Assembly: GCA_027577595.1 (NCBI GenBank)
Contig: JANBRJ010000158.1
Location: 1-20,445, forward strand
Reading direction: 5' to 3'
Length of the DNA stretch: 20,445 nt
Origin: Coemansia sp. RSA 487
Taxonomy: Eukaryota > Kickxellomycota > Kickxellomycetes > Kickxellales > Kickxellaceae
Shown: piece after piece, positions 1 through 9,012 of the stretch
How positions within the stretch are numbered: position 1 is the stretch's first letter
Layout of the letters: each line of letters begins with the position of its first letter
Notes under the pieces: model-generated
Seen by the model: only the letters and a program-made list of their open reading frames with translations
Database searches by the model: none
Told to the model about the DNA's origin: nothing
Position numbers and translations under genes: made by a program

Positions 1-24
1 TATAGTGCACTATTACAATGTCCA

Positions 25-37
25 CAACCAGTGGTTG
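25..37. repeat. 6-bp inverted repeat, 1-bp spacer
   Basis: CAACCA and TGGTTG flank a single g. It shares TCCACAAC and GTGGTTGCC with the inverted repeat near 13318, so the two may be copies of a dispersed motif. Confidence 0.5.
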
Positions 38-179
38 CCCCAACCCATCTGTATGGAAATCAGCCCTGCATATGACAGCACACTAGCGTGACAAAGAGTT
101 TAGAATATATAATAAATGAGAAAACAAATATGAAAGTTAGCAACACAAAAAGCACAGTTTTCTGATCAATACATCTTGT

Positions 180-733
180 TTATGGACATTTGGACACTCT
201 GTCTCTGAAATTTGCGATATCCTTCTTGGTTTGGGGAATAGCAAATTCATTTTCTGTCTGTGCTGTCCTGAACAGATTCCGAAATAAAGAACAAATGGCA
301 CAGATCTTCTCTGCTTTGATCTTCTCTGCTTTGATCTTCTCCCCTTTGGGTGTTTCTTCTTTGAAGTTCCCAAGTTTGAACTCCCAAGCATGTTGCCTAG
401 CCCAGCTGTATTCCCATCTTCTATTATCTTTGCCATTCTCTCCCTTATCTGTCACTCAGTGAGGCTCCTCATAATGATTTTTGCTTTCTATTTCTGTTTA
501 CTATTGTAAGAACCATCTGTATCTCCATCGATCATATTATCGAGATTTTCGTATATTTTGTTGATACTAGCTTGAAGCTCGGCCCCAAGAAAGCCTTGCA
601 CATTCGGCAAGTTATTGCGATCTGGGTAATCTTCTTCCAGCCTATGGATGGAGTTCGAATCAGATCCTGGTGGTGCCTCATCCTCTAGTGAGGCTTCTGG
701 CCGCTTTGACTTATTTTGTGCAGGTAAATGGAG
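180..733 (-). pseudogene. possible two-exon coding remnant, unknown protein
   Basis: No intact gene is visible here, but two minus-strand open stretches read like protein. The first runs from a TTTTTTAG acceptor-like site (exon from 733) to about 502 and encodes an acidic, polar segment with motifs such as RLEEDYPDRNNLP and INKIYENLDNMIDG. A GTAAAC...GACAG pair would remove a 53-bp intron (449-501) and join it in frame to a second stretch (448-180) rich in Lys/Glu, with a short GEKIKAEKIKAEKI repeat, ending at a stop. No ATG lies between 720 and 940 on this strand, so a start is missing. It may be the eroded 3' end of a gene, or chance. The splice model is inference; I recognise no family. 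Confidence 0.25.
303..347. repeat. 15-bp tandem repeat, three units
   Basis: The unit gatcttctctgcttt occurs twice exactly (303-317, 318-332), followed by a third copy with two changes (333-347). The period is a multiple of three, so it keeps the minus-strand frame open and would encode a repeated basic KAEKI pentapeptide. Confidence 0.85.
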
Positions 734-940
734 CTAAAAAACTGTTTGGGTAAGTGGTGACTTGATGCTGTTTGATTGTTTGTGTATATTGCGTAATATG
801 GTTGAAATTTACTCTAAAGGAAATATATAGATACCAATTTTATCTGAAAAAGCTACAAAGCTACCAGGCTGTTATTAATTCGTACAGGTGATGAAAAGTT
901 GATGTTGAGATATTGCCACACGCAACCCTATATAGACAAG

Positions 941-2776
941 CTACCAGCAATTGTCAATTGCAACATTAACAGAGTGAACTTTGGGGTTGTTCTTGTAAAA
1001 TTTGCGTTTCCGGGTCTGGCTGATGGCATCAAAGAGTTTTCTAGCCGAGGTACTATCCGGAAAGTACTTGTTTGGTATGACTCGAACAAAGCTAGATATA
1101 CACACGCGTTTCAAACAGGGAAGCACATTGGCAAGCATCACAACGTATTCGGCAGCCCGGCGTGATCTGGAAAATATAGTGCTGTAAATGCCCAGGCTTT
1201 GGATCATGGATGTGCAGCCTTTGTGTGTCTCTTGGAACTCGATCAGCTCGGTCTCCGAAGGCATCCGGATCTCACCGCGTCTCGATGTTTCCTCCCGTAG
1301 CGAAATATACGCCTTTTGCAACAATGGACAAGCGTTGAATATGGTAAGTGCTTGGCTGGGCGTTATATATGTAAGCTCCATATCCAAAAGCTGAAGAGTA
1401 CTTAGCGCTTGCATGCCCTGGAATGTCGTGTTATCCAGCCAATCGGTGTCAAAACAGCGGATATGTGCTACTCGTGTATTTACCCCGATGCTAAGCGCTC
1501 TTGTGAAAATCATTTGAGATTGGGACACTCTGATCGGTCCTCGAGCCCACCAGCCCAGTGACACGCTTTCAAGAGCTTGGAACGACTTTTCGGCAAACAG
1601 TTCGTTGCCGTACTCTTCCATAAGCTCGTTGTCCAGGTCTATATCGAGTCGGCGAATATGTTTGCTTCCTTCGGTCAGTACAACAGGAGTGGCGAAGGGG
1701 AATTGGCCGTGGCAAATCAGAGTAGTGAGCGCTGGGAAGGGATCTTTGTTTGGCTGCCGGTAACTGGCGCTCCGATTACCAGAACAAATGTTGATGCACA
1801 GGTACTTTAGCTGTGGGTATACAAGTGTACCAGAACCGCCATCGCACCACGTCATTTTGACCACAGCATGCGCCGTCGGGTGGTCGATATGCAATCGCTC
1901 CAGTCTCATCCAATTACGGCGAACAAGCTCGACGTGTTGCTGCGAACCCTTGTTGTGCGACAGAGTGATGCTGCGTAGCGCCATCCCAGAGCCAGACATA
2001 TTTGCCAAGAGTCTCTTCGATACTGTTACCTTTATCAACGAAATGTGACCGAGAGCCAAATGGCTGACAGAATTCTCCATGAAGTCGACAGCTTCGCGGC
2101 TGCGCATCTTGTCATGTTCAGAAGGAGTGTATGAGCCCATGATATCATTGTTAGCGATCACACGGCGCACGCATGGTATAATGTCAAAGATTGCGCGCCT
2201 AATAGCATCAAGCTCCTTCGGCATATCAATCACTGCAGGGTCCTTGTTTTTGGGGTCGTCAGGAAAATTCAGGGCATGCCGTCTTCTTGCCGCCGCCTCA
2301 TATCTTAGGCAGTTATTGTTGTAAATAGACAGATAAAGCGTGCGCACGGCCGGGAAGTTGCCGCACGCTTTGATCGACGGAATAACCACATTTTCGACAT
2401 GATTAGAGTCATCGAGGATGCATTCTTCAAGCGCATATATATCTATAGTAATACGAAGCTGCTTTATATAACTCTGGGTGCCGATTTTCACGATATCGTT
2501 CAAGCTGAGTGTGTCGCTTGGTTTGAACTGGTTATACTGCGTGCGCTCGACTATACCAACAGCTTTTGACGCAGACTTGTAGAACAGCGGCGCAGTGACG
2601 ATCCTCAACGTCCTGTTAACGCCCAACAGAGGCAGATATGTCTTATCGGGCCTCCCATCGCAGTGGCCAGGATCGTATACGGTCATTGCGAAAGTGGATT
2701 CAGTGTTGGGAACGTAAAGCGCTATACGCTCCAAGATGTGCGCTGGGAGAGTCTGGAAGTCAGTAACGCCGAACAT
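941..2776 (-). CDS. F-box / leucine-rich-repeat-like protein
   Basis: 611-residue protein of a type common in fungi, where an N-terminal F-box is followed by irregular leucine-rich repeats. The F-box-like start is FQTLPAHILERIALYV (residues 7-22), followed by a stretch typical of these proteins (LLGVNRTLRIVTAPLFYKS). Later, strands of LRR type recur: VRTLYLSI, LRSITLSHN, LERLHIDH, LKYLCINI, IRRLDIDLD, LSTLQLLDMEL. F-box proteins recruit substrates to SCF ubiquitin ligases; the substrate cannot be read from sequence. The open frame extends 63 bases further upstream to a TTG, but the first ATG is at 2774-2776, has G at -3, and sits just before the F-box, so I start there. A minus-strand TATTTAAG lies about 125 bases upstream (2900-2907). 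Same strand as the prolidase gene behind it. Family call moderate; LRR fold inferred from pattern only. Confidence 0.75.
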   Translation of the reverse strand: MFGVTDFQTLPAHILERIALYVPNTESTFAMTVYDPGHCDGRPDKTYLPLLGVNRTLRIVTAPLFYKSASKAVGIVERTQYNQFKPSDTLSLNDIVKIGTQSYIKQLRITIDIYALEECILDDSNHVENVVIPSIKACGNFPAVRTLYLSIYNNNCLRYEAAARRRHALNFPDDPKNKDPAVIDMPKELDAIRRAIFDIIPCVRRVIANNDIMGSYTPSEHDKMRSREAVDFMENSVSHLALGHISLIKVTVSKRLLANMSGSGMALRSITLSHNKGSQQHVELVRRNWMRLERLHIDHPTAHAVVKMTWCDGGSGTLVYPQLKYLCINICSGNRSASYRQPNKDPFPALTTLICHGQFPFATPVVLTEGSKHIRRLDIDLDNELMEEYGNELFAEKSFQALESVSLGWWARGPIRVSQSQMIFTRALSIGVNTRVAHIRCFDTDWLDNTTFQGMQALSTLQLLDMELTYITPSQALTIFNACPLLQKAYISLREETSRRGEIRMPSETELIEFQETHKGCTSMIQSLGIYSTIFSRSRRAAEYVVMLANVLPCLKRVCISSFVRVIPNKYFPDSTSARKLFDAISQTRKRKFYKNNPKVHSVNVAIDNCW

Positions 2777-3233
2777 TGCAGAATGGGGAATATAGCTGGA
2801 AACAGTTGAAAAGCTGCGGAAGGAATAAAAGAAAAGCAAAGAGAAGGGCTATGAAGGAAAGAAAAAAAACAAGATGGGAATTGTATGCGCACACATCCAC
2901 TTAAATATGCGGGTGAGTTTTAAAAAAAATTGCGCAGCAGCAATTCAAATGCAGGCTTTTCTCATTATATGCATGTTGTGTATTTTTTTTGCTGACATCC
3001 CCCTCCTTTGGCAACAATCCATGGGCACATCAAGGAATTGTGTGTTCTTTTCAAACACCAAAACAGATGATGTAAAGAGTGCATATGCACAGACTTCTGT
3101 ATCGCCAGTACATCAGTTTTAAATCGGAGAGAGGCCATTGGTTCTGCGCTTTGTAACTTGACAGCAGTATATTTTTTATCCTCTCATCAACAACAAAAAC
3201 GGCGGTACTTGAAAATGGTACCAAAAGATAAGC
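2777..3233. other. intergenic, promoter of F-box gene and 3' end of prolidase gene
   Basis: Lies between two tandem minus-strand genes. It holds T- and A-runs, a TATTTAAG box on the minus strand at 2900-2907 that fits the F-box gene, and no reading frame with protein-like composition. I see no AATAAA for the prolidase transcript. Confidence 0.5.
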
Positions 3234-4601
3234 TCAAGCTTCATAGGCTGCGCTGCGGATGGCCTCAATATCAGTAACCTCCTTGGGGCACACGGTCAAG
3301 TTGTCGTTGCCAGTCTCGGTGATGACAATATTGTCCTCGATGCGCACGCCGCCGACACTGCGATACTTGGCAACAACGTCAAAGTCGATATGTTTGGCGA
3401 CATCAGGGTTGGCCTTTGCCTCGGCCAGAATGTCATCAACAAAGTACAGCCCAGGCTCGACAGTGAAGACCATCTGGGGGAGCATCTCGCGGCGGCTGCG
3501 CAAGTTGCGCAGACCAGGGGCGTTGATGCGTTTGGTGCCCTCGGGGTAGCCACCAACGTCGTGTGTATCGATTCCAATGAGGTGGCCAATGCCGTGGGGC
3601 ATAAAGTACCCGGTGACGTAGTTCGCCATGATGCTATCGATATCGCCCTTGAGGATGCCCAGCTTGAGAAGCCCTTCGGCAGCAACCCTGTTTGCCAGAA
3701 TATGCATGTCTTCCCACTGCTTGTGCGGCACACATGCGTCGATGACGGTCTTTTGCATGTCCAGGACGATCTCGTAGATGTGGCGGCACTCTGTGGTGAA
3801 GCGGAGGCCCAGCGGCCACGTGCGCGTGATGTCCGATGCGTAGCTTTGGTACGTGCCGCCGGCATCGACCAGGATCATCTCGTCGCTGCTGTCCATTTGC
3901 ATGTTGTTCTTTGTGTAGTGCAAGATGGCTGCGTTGCGGCCGCGCGCCATGATGCTACCGTACGCCTCGTAGTCGCAGCCCTTGGCCAGCACCTGCCCCA
4001 CGAACTGCCCGCGGAGCTCCGACTCGTTCATCCCGATTCGCGCCTTGCGCATCAGCTGCACGTGCGCGTCTGAGCTGATCTGGTTGGCCTTGCGCATCAC
4101 AGAGATCTCGTGTTCATCTTTGAAGACGCGCGCCTCGTGGATTGCGGTGATCAGCTTCTCGGTTTTGATGGGCACAGAGTCCAGGGTTTTTGCGCCCAGC
4201 TGCTCGAGGTTGTGGTGCGGGAGGGCGTAGATCTTGGACGGGTTCAGGGCGCCAATGACCTTGGCAATGTCGTACGTGTAGTCTGCTTGGTCGAACCCGT
4301 ATGTGTTGCGGTATTCTTCCAGCGATGGCGGGACACCAATCCACACCGCCTCGTCGGCATCCACGTGGTTGACAAACAGGATGGCCTTGCTTGACGCGAT
4401 GTCTAGGGCAACGGCAAACGCAGGCTCCTTGATGCCCGATACGTAGTAGAAGTTGGAGTCCTGGTGGAACTCGTACTCGGTATCCGAGTCCGGGTGGACG
4501 ATGGTGTCGCCACCGCGGATAAAGATAACGCCGCTACTGACGCCCAGGTTCTTGGCCGTCTTGAGCAGGTGCTGCTTGGCAGGGTAGATCGGAGAAGGCA
4601 T
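3234..4601 (-). CDS. Xaa-Pro dipeptidase (prolidase), M24B metallopeptidase
   Basis: 455-residue cytosolic-type enzyme that cleaves Xaa-Pro dipeptides, the last step in recovering proline from protein breakdown. It has the two-domain M24B layout: an N-terminal aminopeptidase-P-like domain (about 1-150, with HQDSNFYYVSGIKEP) and a C-terminal pita-bread domain. All five dinuclear metal ligands are present: D246 (ILVDAGG), D257 (SDITRT), H340 (PHGIGH), E382 (TVEPGLYF) and E422 (RIEDN). Their spacings (11, 83, 42, 40) equal those I recall for human prolidase ligands D276, D287, H370, E412 and E452. H336 and H347 (DTHDVGGYPEG) fit substrate-binding positions. No signal peptide. The ATG has A at -3 (AAACATG). 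No intron is needed. Human PEPD is the closest named relative; an aminopeptidase P relative is less likely because of the short N-terminal part. Confidence 0.95.
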   Translation of the reverse strand: MPSPIYPAKQHLLKTAKNLGVSSGVIFIRGGDTIVHPDSDTEYEFHQDSNFYYVSGIKEPAFAVALDIASSKAILFVNHVDADEAVWIGVPPSLEEYRNTYGFDQADYTYDIAKVIGALNPSKIYALPHHNLEQLGAKTLDSVPIKTEKLITAIHEARVFKDEHEISVMRKANQISSDAHVQLMRKARIGMNESELRGQFVGQVLAKGCDYEAYGSIMARGRNAAILHYTKNNMQMDSSDEMILVDAGGTYQSYASDITRTWPLGLRFTTECRHIYEIVLDMQKTVIDACVPHKQWEDMHILANRVAAEGLLKLGILKGDIDSIMANYVTGYFMPHGIGHLIGIDTHDVGGYPEGTKRINAPGLRNLRSRREMLPQMVFTVEPGLYFVDDILAEAKANPDVAKHIDFDVVAKYRSVGGVRIEDNIVITETGNDNLTVCPKEVTDIEAIRSAAYEA

Positions 4602-5231
4602 GTTTATGTTTAGAATAGATAGTATTTTCTTGTTGAAATAATAATAAATGAGACAGCAGAGAAGAGAAAAACGAAGACTAGGCTCTGGGCTGCCTTTTCT
4701 TTGCTCTCACGCTTACGACAATAGATAGATAGCCAGCGAAGTGGGCTTTGGTGCACAATTCAGGATGAGGGTGGGGAGCATTCAAGTGACACACTTTTTG
4801 GCGTGGATATTGGCGGACAAAGTGTGGTGGGCAAGTGTCTCACAGTCATTTCGCAAGCCAAACATGGAAACTGGTGTGCGAAACGAGCAACAGACCGTTT
4901 TCTACATTTGGATAGGCTGCTATACTATCGTTTTGGTGGGGAATTGTATCCTTAAAAGGTAATTTAGCGCTTAGCTCAAATTGTTCCAAACATTTTCCTT
5001 TTAAAGCACAGATTCTACAATGACGTTTTGTGCAAAAAGTCAAAATGGTGGCTGTCAAATCTGCAAGGGGCTTTTTGTCGCAACACGAAAATGCCCACAT
5101 AAAGCGCGGTGTCTTCTGGTCTGGCAAACGTTTGCTCCACAGCCTGCACACTATTGCGATGTATTTGGCATCAACCACCTTTTTTTCTGACACCAAATTC
5201 TAAAAATGCAAAAAAGGCGTATAAAGAATAT

Positions 5232-5237
5232 ACGCGT
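5232..5237. promoter_or_regulatory. ACGCGT, Mlu cell-cycle box-like palindrome
   Basis: A palindromic ACGCGT lies a few bases after a TATAAAGAATATA stretch, about 850 bases before the plus-strand ATG at 6086. In yeasts this core binds MBF. A single hexamer is weak evidence and its function here is inferred only. Confidence 0.2.
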
Positions 5238-5764
5238 CTCCTTTCCCTTTGTGCTTTAGCATTTGCAAGCGAAAAGAGGGGCAAAGTGGATATTGTGAAC
5301 ACATGCACAAAGTGCTAGCGAAGGAAGGAAACTTTTGTATATTCCAAGAAAGCCTTTGTGCACGTCATCACCTATTCATAAACTATAACCGGACTTTCAA
5401 CCCTTTTTCAGAGATATGTCCCTCTCCTCCCCTCTACCAACTTTTTTTTATTCAAGCATTTTTTTCTGCAGCCGCTACTCTCGCATCCGGCCACTTGCAT
5501 AGCTTGCCTTCGCTTTGTTCTTTTGCACTTTTTTGGGCATGTTATTGTACTAATAGTGATTCACGCATCATTTTTCTTTTGGCTGGCTAACCGCCCTTTT
5601 CTGTCCGCATCAGCACCGCTTGTTGTTCTCCTTGTCTGTTTGTGTGGCTCTGGCGCAAATTTGGCTGCGAATACAAGCAGCAAACAGAGGATATTTGTTG
5701 CTGTCCATTCTCTCTTTCTCGCTTTACTCTGACTCTCTTGCACTACATGTACCCTATCTGTTCT

Positions 5765-5998
5765 TTAATTATTTGCACCCTGACCATTACTGCCATCGTC
5801 TGCGGATACTCCATCCCTCCTTTGGAAATAAAAGGTAACGTAGCCTTGCGTGCGCAGTTTTTGGAGTGCTACTATCCACTCACTACGTGTGTCATGCGAA
5901 TGCGCTTGGTAGCCGGCGGAGTGGCCCACAGCTTTACAACCATCGACATTAACGAGGATTCGATAATACCTCTTGTTCTGAGGAGCGGGCTTTGCCAT
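5765..5998 (-). CDS. small hypothetical ORF, 77 residues (doubtful)
   Basis: An ATG-started minus-strand frame with balanced, protein-like composition, for example RYYRILVNVDGCKAVGHS and SEWIVALQKLRTQGYVTFY, ending in a Gly/Asn/Asp-rich tail. It would be divergent from the gene at 6086, only 87 bases away. Against it: the start context is poor (C at -3), no family is recognised, and the plus strand across the same bases is also open. It could be a small gene, an exon, or chance. Confidence 0.25.
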   Translation of the reverse strand: MAKPAPQNKRYYRILVNVDGCKAVGHSAGYQAHSHDTRSEWIVALQKLRTQGYVTFYFQRRDGVSADDGSNGQGANN

Positions 5999-6085
5999 AT
6001 GCTATTTATTGAAATATTGACCTGTTTGTATACATAGATAATACCCGTAAGAATTTCACTTTTTCCATTCGAGCTTCAAGCGCCG

Positions 6086-8920
6086 ATGGACGGAAACAGA
6101 GCAAATAAGGGGCGACAGCCCCTGGCAGAACGCAGCGAGCAGACGATGAAAGCACGCAGTGCCCGGTTTTCGCCCGAACAAACAGTCAATGACACCAGCT
6201 CTGCAATGACCATCGACAACGACAGCAATGCATCCACACGCACCCACATCATGGGCGTGCCGGGCGCCCGCATACCGTCAGTACAGCTACGGCACATCCA
6301 GCAACAAAACCCCGTACGCACCAGACCAAGGGCATTTTCCACAGACTCGCCCATCTCTCCTACTACTGAATCACCTTTGTCTTTTGGCCAGCAGCCACGA
6401 AGGGGTCTTGCTGCCATGCACACTGCAAATGCACGGATAGGTACCAGCCGTGCTGCCGACTCCCAGGGCAAAGCACGCCAGCGCCGCATATCCAGCAGTC
6501 CTCTGGGCATCACACGCGATAATACCTTGCACCAGCAGCTGTTGCTTGTGGGCGCTCCAAATCCCACAGATGCAACCAACATCGTCACGCGACTGCCAGT
6601 GGAGGAGGAGGAGAACAGGATGCCCGGTGCATACACTACTGCCATAGGCAGCGCCAAGGTACAGAGCCCGCCGATTGAAAAAGAGTCGAGTGCCGCAACA
6701 GCCAAAGCAAACAAAGCAAGCACGTCAAAACCAAAGGCAGCCACCAGGTCCCACAGCCAACAGCACCCCGCAGCATCAACGCAAACTGCAGAGCCAAGCA
6801 CAGCACGACTCGCACAGCCACCACATGTATTCACATTTAAAGCACAGCCATCCACACAAGAGCAGCAGCATCAGCATAACGGCAAAATAGACATCTCCAA
6901 CCGTCCAATTGCATTACCAAAGACTCGCCTTAGTAATCTGCGTCCAACTCTGCGCCAAATGCCGAAATCCAAGGAAGTTGCCCAGATCGATGCCCAGTTT
7001 TCCAGTAATGGCAGCCCGGTGGCTCGTCGGCCGGATTATTTCGTATTTGAGGATGGGCCGCTTGATGAAGACGATCATGGAATCGAGCTTTCCTCTAGCT
7101 ACATTGATGACATTGGTTTCGATCTGGCGGATGCCGAGCTGAACAGCGATTTTGGAAAGTCCTTTGACCTGGACATGCTTCCTGATCCTCCTCCACGCCG
7201 GCTTAGCGACTACAATATCGGCGTAAAGGAGGTGCCGATCCGCTCTCCACCACCCGAAGCCACTAAGGGCGACGACGACCTTGTTAAAGAAAAATCTGTA
7301 TCTGAGAACAAGAAGAAGAAGCATAGCATCGCAAGACAAGCAAACGGTGCAGGCGCGCCTAATGAACTGCAGCAACAACAGCAGCCGTTGTCGGCAACCA
7401 GCCAATGTACCAGTGCTACTTCGATCCAATCAAGCGCTTACGAAAGCGCTACCGATGACGTGTCTACTAGGTTCACTGCGACTCCTCGACCGACTGGGCT
7501 GGCTGCCATGGTTGTGCAAGAGGAGCCTGAAACGCACCGGACATTGGGTCTTCCTCGCAACAACCAGCTGTTTTCCAAGCCTGCTATCACAGAAGATAAT
7601 GCCCATTTCTACATAAAGATGTTTGCGCTCCGTTCCACAGTGCCAGCAGAAGAGCTTTCGTCGCCGGAATCACCAGAGCAGAGGACTGGATACAGCTCGC
7701 GATCCATAACGACGATAGAAAACCTACCAGCGGAACCTGTCCAGCCGCAACAGCAAGAGCGGCTGTCAGATCTACGACCGTCTCCACATAGATCCAACTT
7801 CTGGCCAGTCAACATATCCATGTTCCAGAGAACAACACAACAGCCACTCAGCAGGGAGTCAGAAAATATATACCCATGCGTTGAAGTGCAGGCAGAATGT
7901 CCACGCGTGCTCCATACACCAGCGTCATTTGTATCCAAGGCGCGGGATTTTTTCAGAGGCCGTCCGAAGAGCAAGTCTACAACAGGATACAACGCATCGG
8001 GCGGCCGCCATATCGCACAGCAGCCATCAACCAAAGCCCCTACTACTACAACAGCTATTTCTACAGCCGCGGAGCAGCAGTGCTGCCAGACTATGCCATC
8101 GCCGGGTGCTACTTTGCCGCATACAGGCGCCCCCGGGTTGCGGAAGCGTGCAACAACAATGGGATACGCGTACGGCTTGGAAGCGCGCAGGCAGACAGGG
8201 TCTGCCACCGCCGCTGGCGCTGACTCCAACACAGAGCACATGGTGCGCAGACACACGGTGCATATTAGCGCCGGATCTGGATCTGCACCGAGGCAGAATA
8301 CATCCTGTAGAGCTGTGCAATCTGACAACTATAGCCCAAGGGACTGCAGAAGAATGGCTGCGCAGTATCCGTTGCAAGCAGAGAATTTTGTGAGAGCTGG
8401 ACGAGGTAGCGGACGCTCTTCCGAAGTAGAGCCAAAACAGCTGCCCTTGTCAGAGGAGGAGTATGCAACTGCTGCGAACGATGTCGAAAAGCTGCCAGAT
8501 GCCAGACTAAGCAGCTCACTTGGCGACAATGGCTGCGACTGCTGTGGACTCCGGAGAGGTCACTGTCGTTGCTGTTGCGGCAGCTGTTTCCCCGGATGTT
8601 GGCCATTCAAGATGCATCGTAGTGGCAAGCATAAGGCGCTAAAGAAAGCGACTGCCACAATCGACCCAATAAAGCCAGAAGAACAGTTACCTACAAACCC
8701 TCCCGCATCGCCTAGCAACAGCGTCTTTTCATCGCTCTCTGAATCGTGGAGCCACGTCTACCGGTCGCGAAACGCAGGCAGACCTGTGACCAGGAAGCGG
8801 GAAAAGATCCGCGACACATGCTCGTACCCATTCAGGCTGAGTTACAATTGCTTTCTGCTATGCTCAACACCGTGTATAGGTTTGGCGCGAGAATATAGAA
8901 CTGCATGTACATGTTGCTAG
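6086..8920 (+). CDS. hypothetical disordered protein with C-terminal cysteine clusters
   Basis: 944 residues, no recognised folded domain. Most of it is Ser/Thr/Pro/Gln/Ala-rich and predicted disordered by eye, with many Ser-Pro sites (STDSPISP, PIRSPPP, SSPESPEQ) that suit proline-directed kinases and a short polyglutamine run (429-433). One acidic, aromatic stretch (about 316-380, with YFVFEDGPLDEDD and GFDLADAELNSDFG) could be a binding segment. Near the C-terminus nine cysteines fall within 22 residues (817-838: C at 817, 819, 820, 827, 829-831, 834, 838), followed at once by a polybasic stretch (KMHRSGKHKALKK). A second set of seven cysteines lies in 912-944, ending the protein in CTCC. 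Such cysteine strings beside basic residues are typical of S-acylated membrane anchors; metal binding is the alternative. An in-frame stop at 6035 supports a start near the ATG at 6086. Function unknown. Confidence 0.7.
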   Translation: MDGNRANKGRQPLAERSEQTMKARSARFSPEQTVNDTSSAMTIDNDSNASTRTHIMGVPGARIPSVQLRHIQQQNPVRTRPRAFSTDSPISPTTESPLSFGQQPRRGLAAMHTANARIGTSRAADSQGKARQRRISSSPLGITRDNTLHQQLLLVGAPNPTDATNIVTRLPVEEEENRMPGAYTTAIGSAKVQSPPIEKESSAATAKANKASTSKPKAATRSHSQQHPAASTQTAEPSTARLAQPPHVFTFKAQPSTQEQQHQHNGKIDISNRPIALPKTRLSNLRPTLRQMPKSKEVAQIDAQFSSNGSPVARRPDYFVFEDGPLDEDDHGIELSSSYIDDIGFDLADAELNSDFGKSFDLDMLPDPPPRRLSDYNIGVKEVPIRSPPPEATKGDDDLVKEKSVSENKKKKHSIARQANGAGAPNELQQQQQPLSATSQCTSATSIQSSAYESATDDVSTRFTATPRPTGLAAMVVQEEPETHRTLGLPRNNQLFSKPAITEDNAHFYIKMFALRSTVPAEELSSPESPEQRTGYSSRSITTIENLPAEPVQPQQQERLSDLRPSPHRSNFWPVNISMFQRTTQQPLSRESENIYPCVEVQAECPRVLHTPASFVSKARDFFRGRPKSKSTTGYNASGGRHIAQQPSTKAPTTTTAISTAAEQQCCQTMPSPGATLPHTGAPGLRKRATTMGYAYGLEARRQTGSATAAGADSNTEHMVRRHTVHISAGSGSAPRQNTSCRAVQSDNYSPRDCRRMAAQYPLQAENFVRAGRGSGRSSEVEPKQLPLSEEEYATAANDVEKLPDARLSSSLGDNGCDCCGLRRGHCRCCCGSCFPGCWPFKMHRSGKHKALKKATATIDPIKPEEQLPTNPPASPSNSVFSSLSESWSHVYRSRNAGRPVTRKREKIRDTCSYPFRLSYNCFLLCSTPCIGLAREYRTACTCC

Positions 8921-9012
8921 GAAATTGCATTCCTCGACCAAACGACGCTTCAGCTTTCTTTAACTTATTTTATTTTGTTTACCCAAGTTGTATATTAATT
9001 GTCAAGACACGG
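8921..9012. terminator. convergent 3' ends with minus-strand AATAAA
   Basis: Only 92 bases separate the stop of the plus-strand gene (8920) from the stop of the minus-strand TPR gene (9013). A minus-strand AATAAA at 8969-8974, about 40 bases after the TPR stop, is a plausible poly(A) signal. None is evident for the plus-strand gene, so the two transcripts probably overlap at their ends. Confidence 0.4.

Larger units (their letters stand above)
4602..6085. other. long intergenic region between divergent genes
   Basis: About 1.5 kb between the prolidase gene (-) and the 944-residue gene (+). The part next to prolidase has an AT-rich leader and a short (gata)n run near 4720-4732. Around 5220-5237 is a TATAAAGAATATA stretch followed by ACGCGT, the core of the Mlu cell-cycle box known from yeast. 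From about 5360 to 5720 the plus strand is strongly pyrimidine-rich, as in many fungal promoters. Apart from the doubtful minus ORF at 5765-5998 I find no convincing gene. The region may contain a long 5' leader of the downstream gene. Confidence 0.45.

Noticed and set aside
640-672. GGAGTTCGAATCAG resembling a tRNA T-loop
   Set aside because: The five bases on each side do not pair and no acceptor or anticodon stem could be placed around it.
3390-4073. Plus-strand frame of 227 residues
   Set aside because: Exact antisense shadow of the prolidase gene, whose metal ligands and spacing are all present on the minus strand.
4846-5196. Minus-strand frame of 116 residues with several cysteines
   Set aside because: No family resemblance, no repeated motif or plausible domain, and cysteine spacing without a pattern; composition fits chance in AT-rich DNA.
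5642-6037. Plus-strand frame of 131 residues, partly hydrophobic
   Set aside because: Lies in the pyrimidine-rich upstream region, which yields Leu/Phe/Cys-rich frames by composition; no signal peptide or domain recognised.
6076-6855. Minus-strand hydrophobic frame of 259 residues resembling a membrane protein
   Set aside because: Antisense of the Ser/Ala/Gln-rich start of the 944-residue gene; such codons read as Leu/Val/Cys on the other strand.
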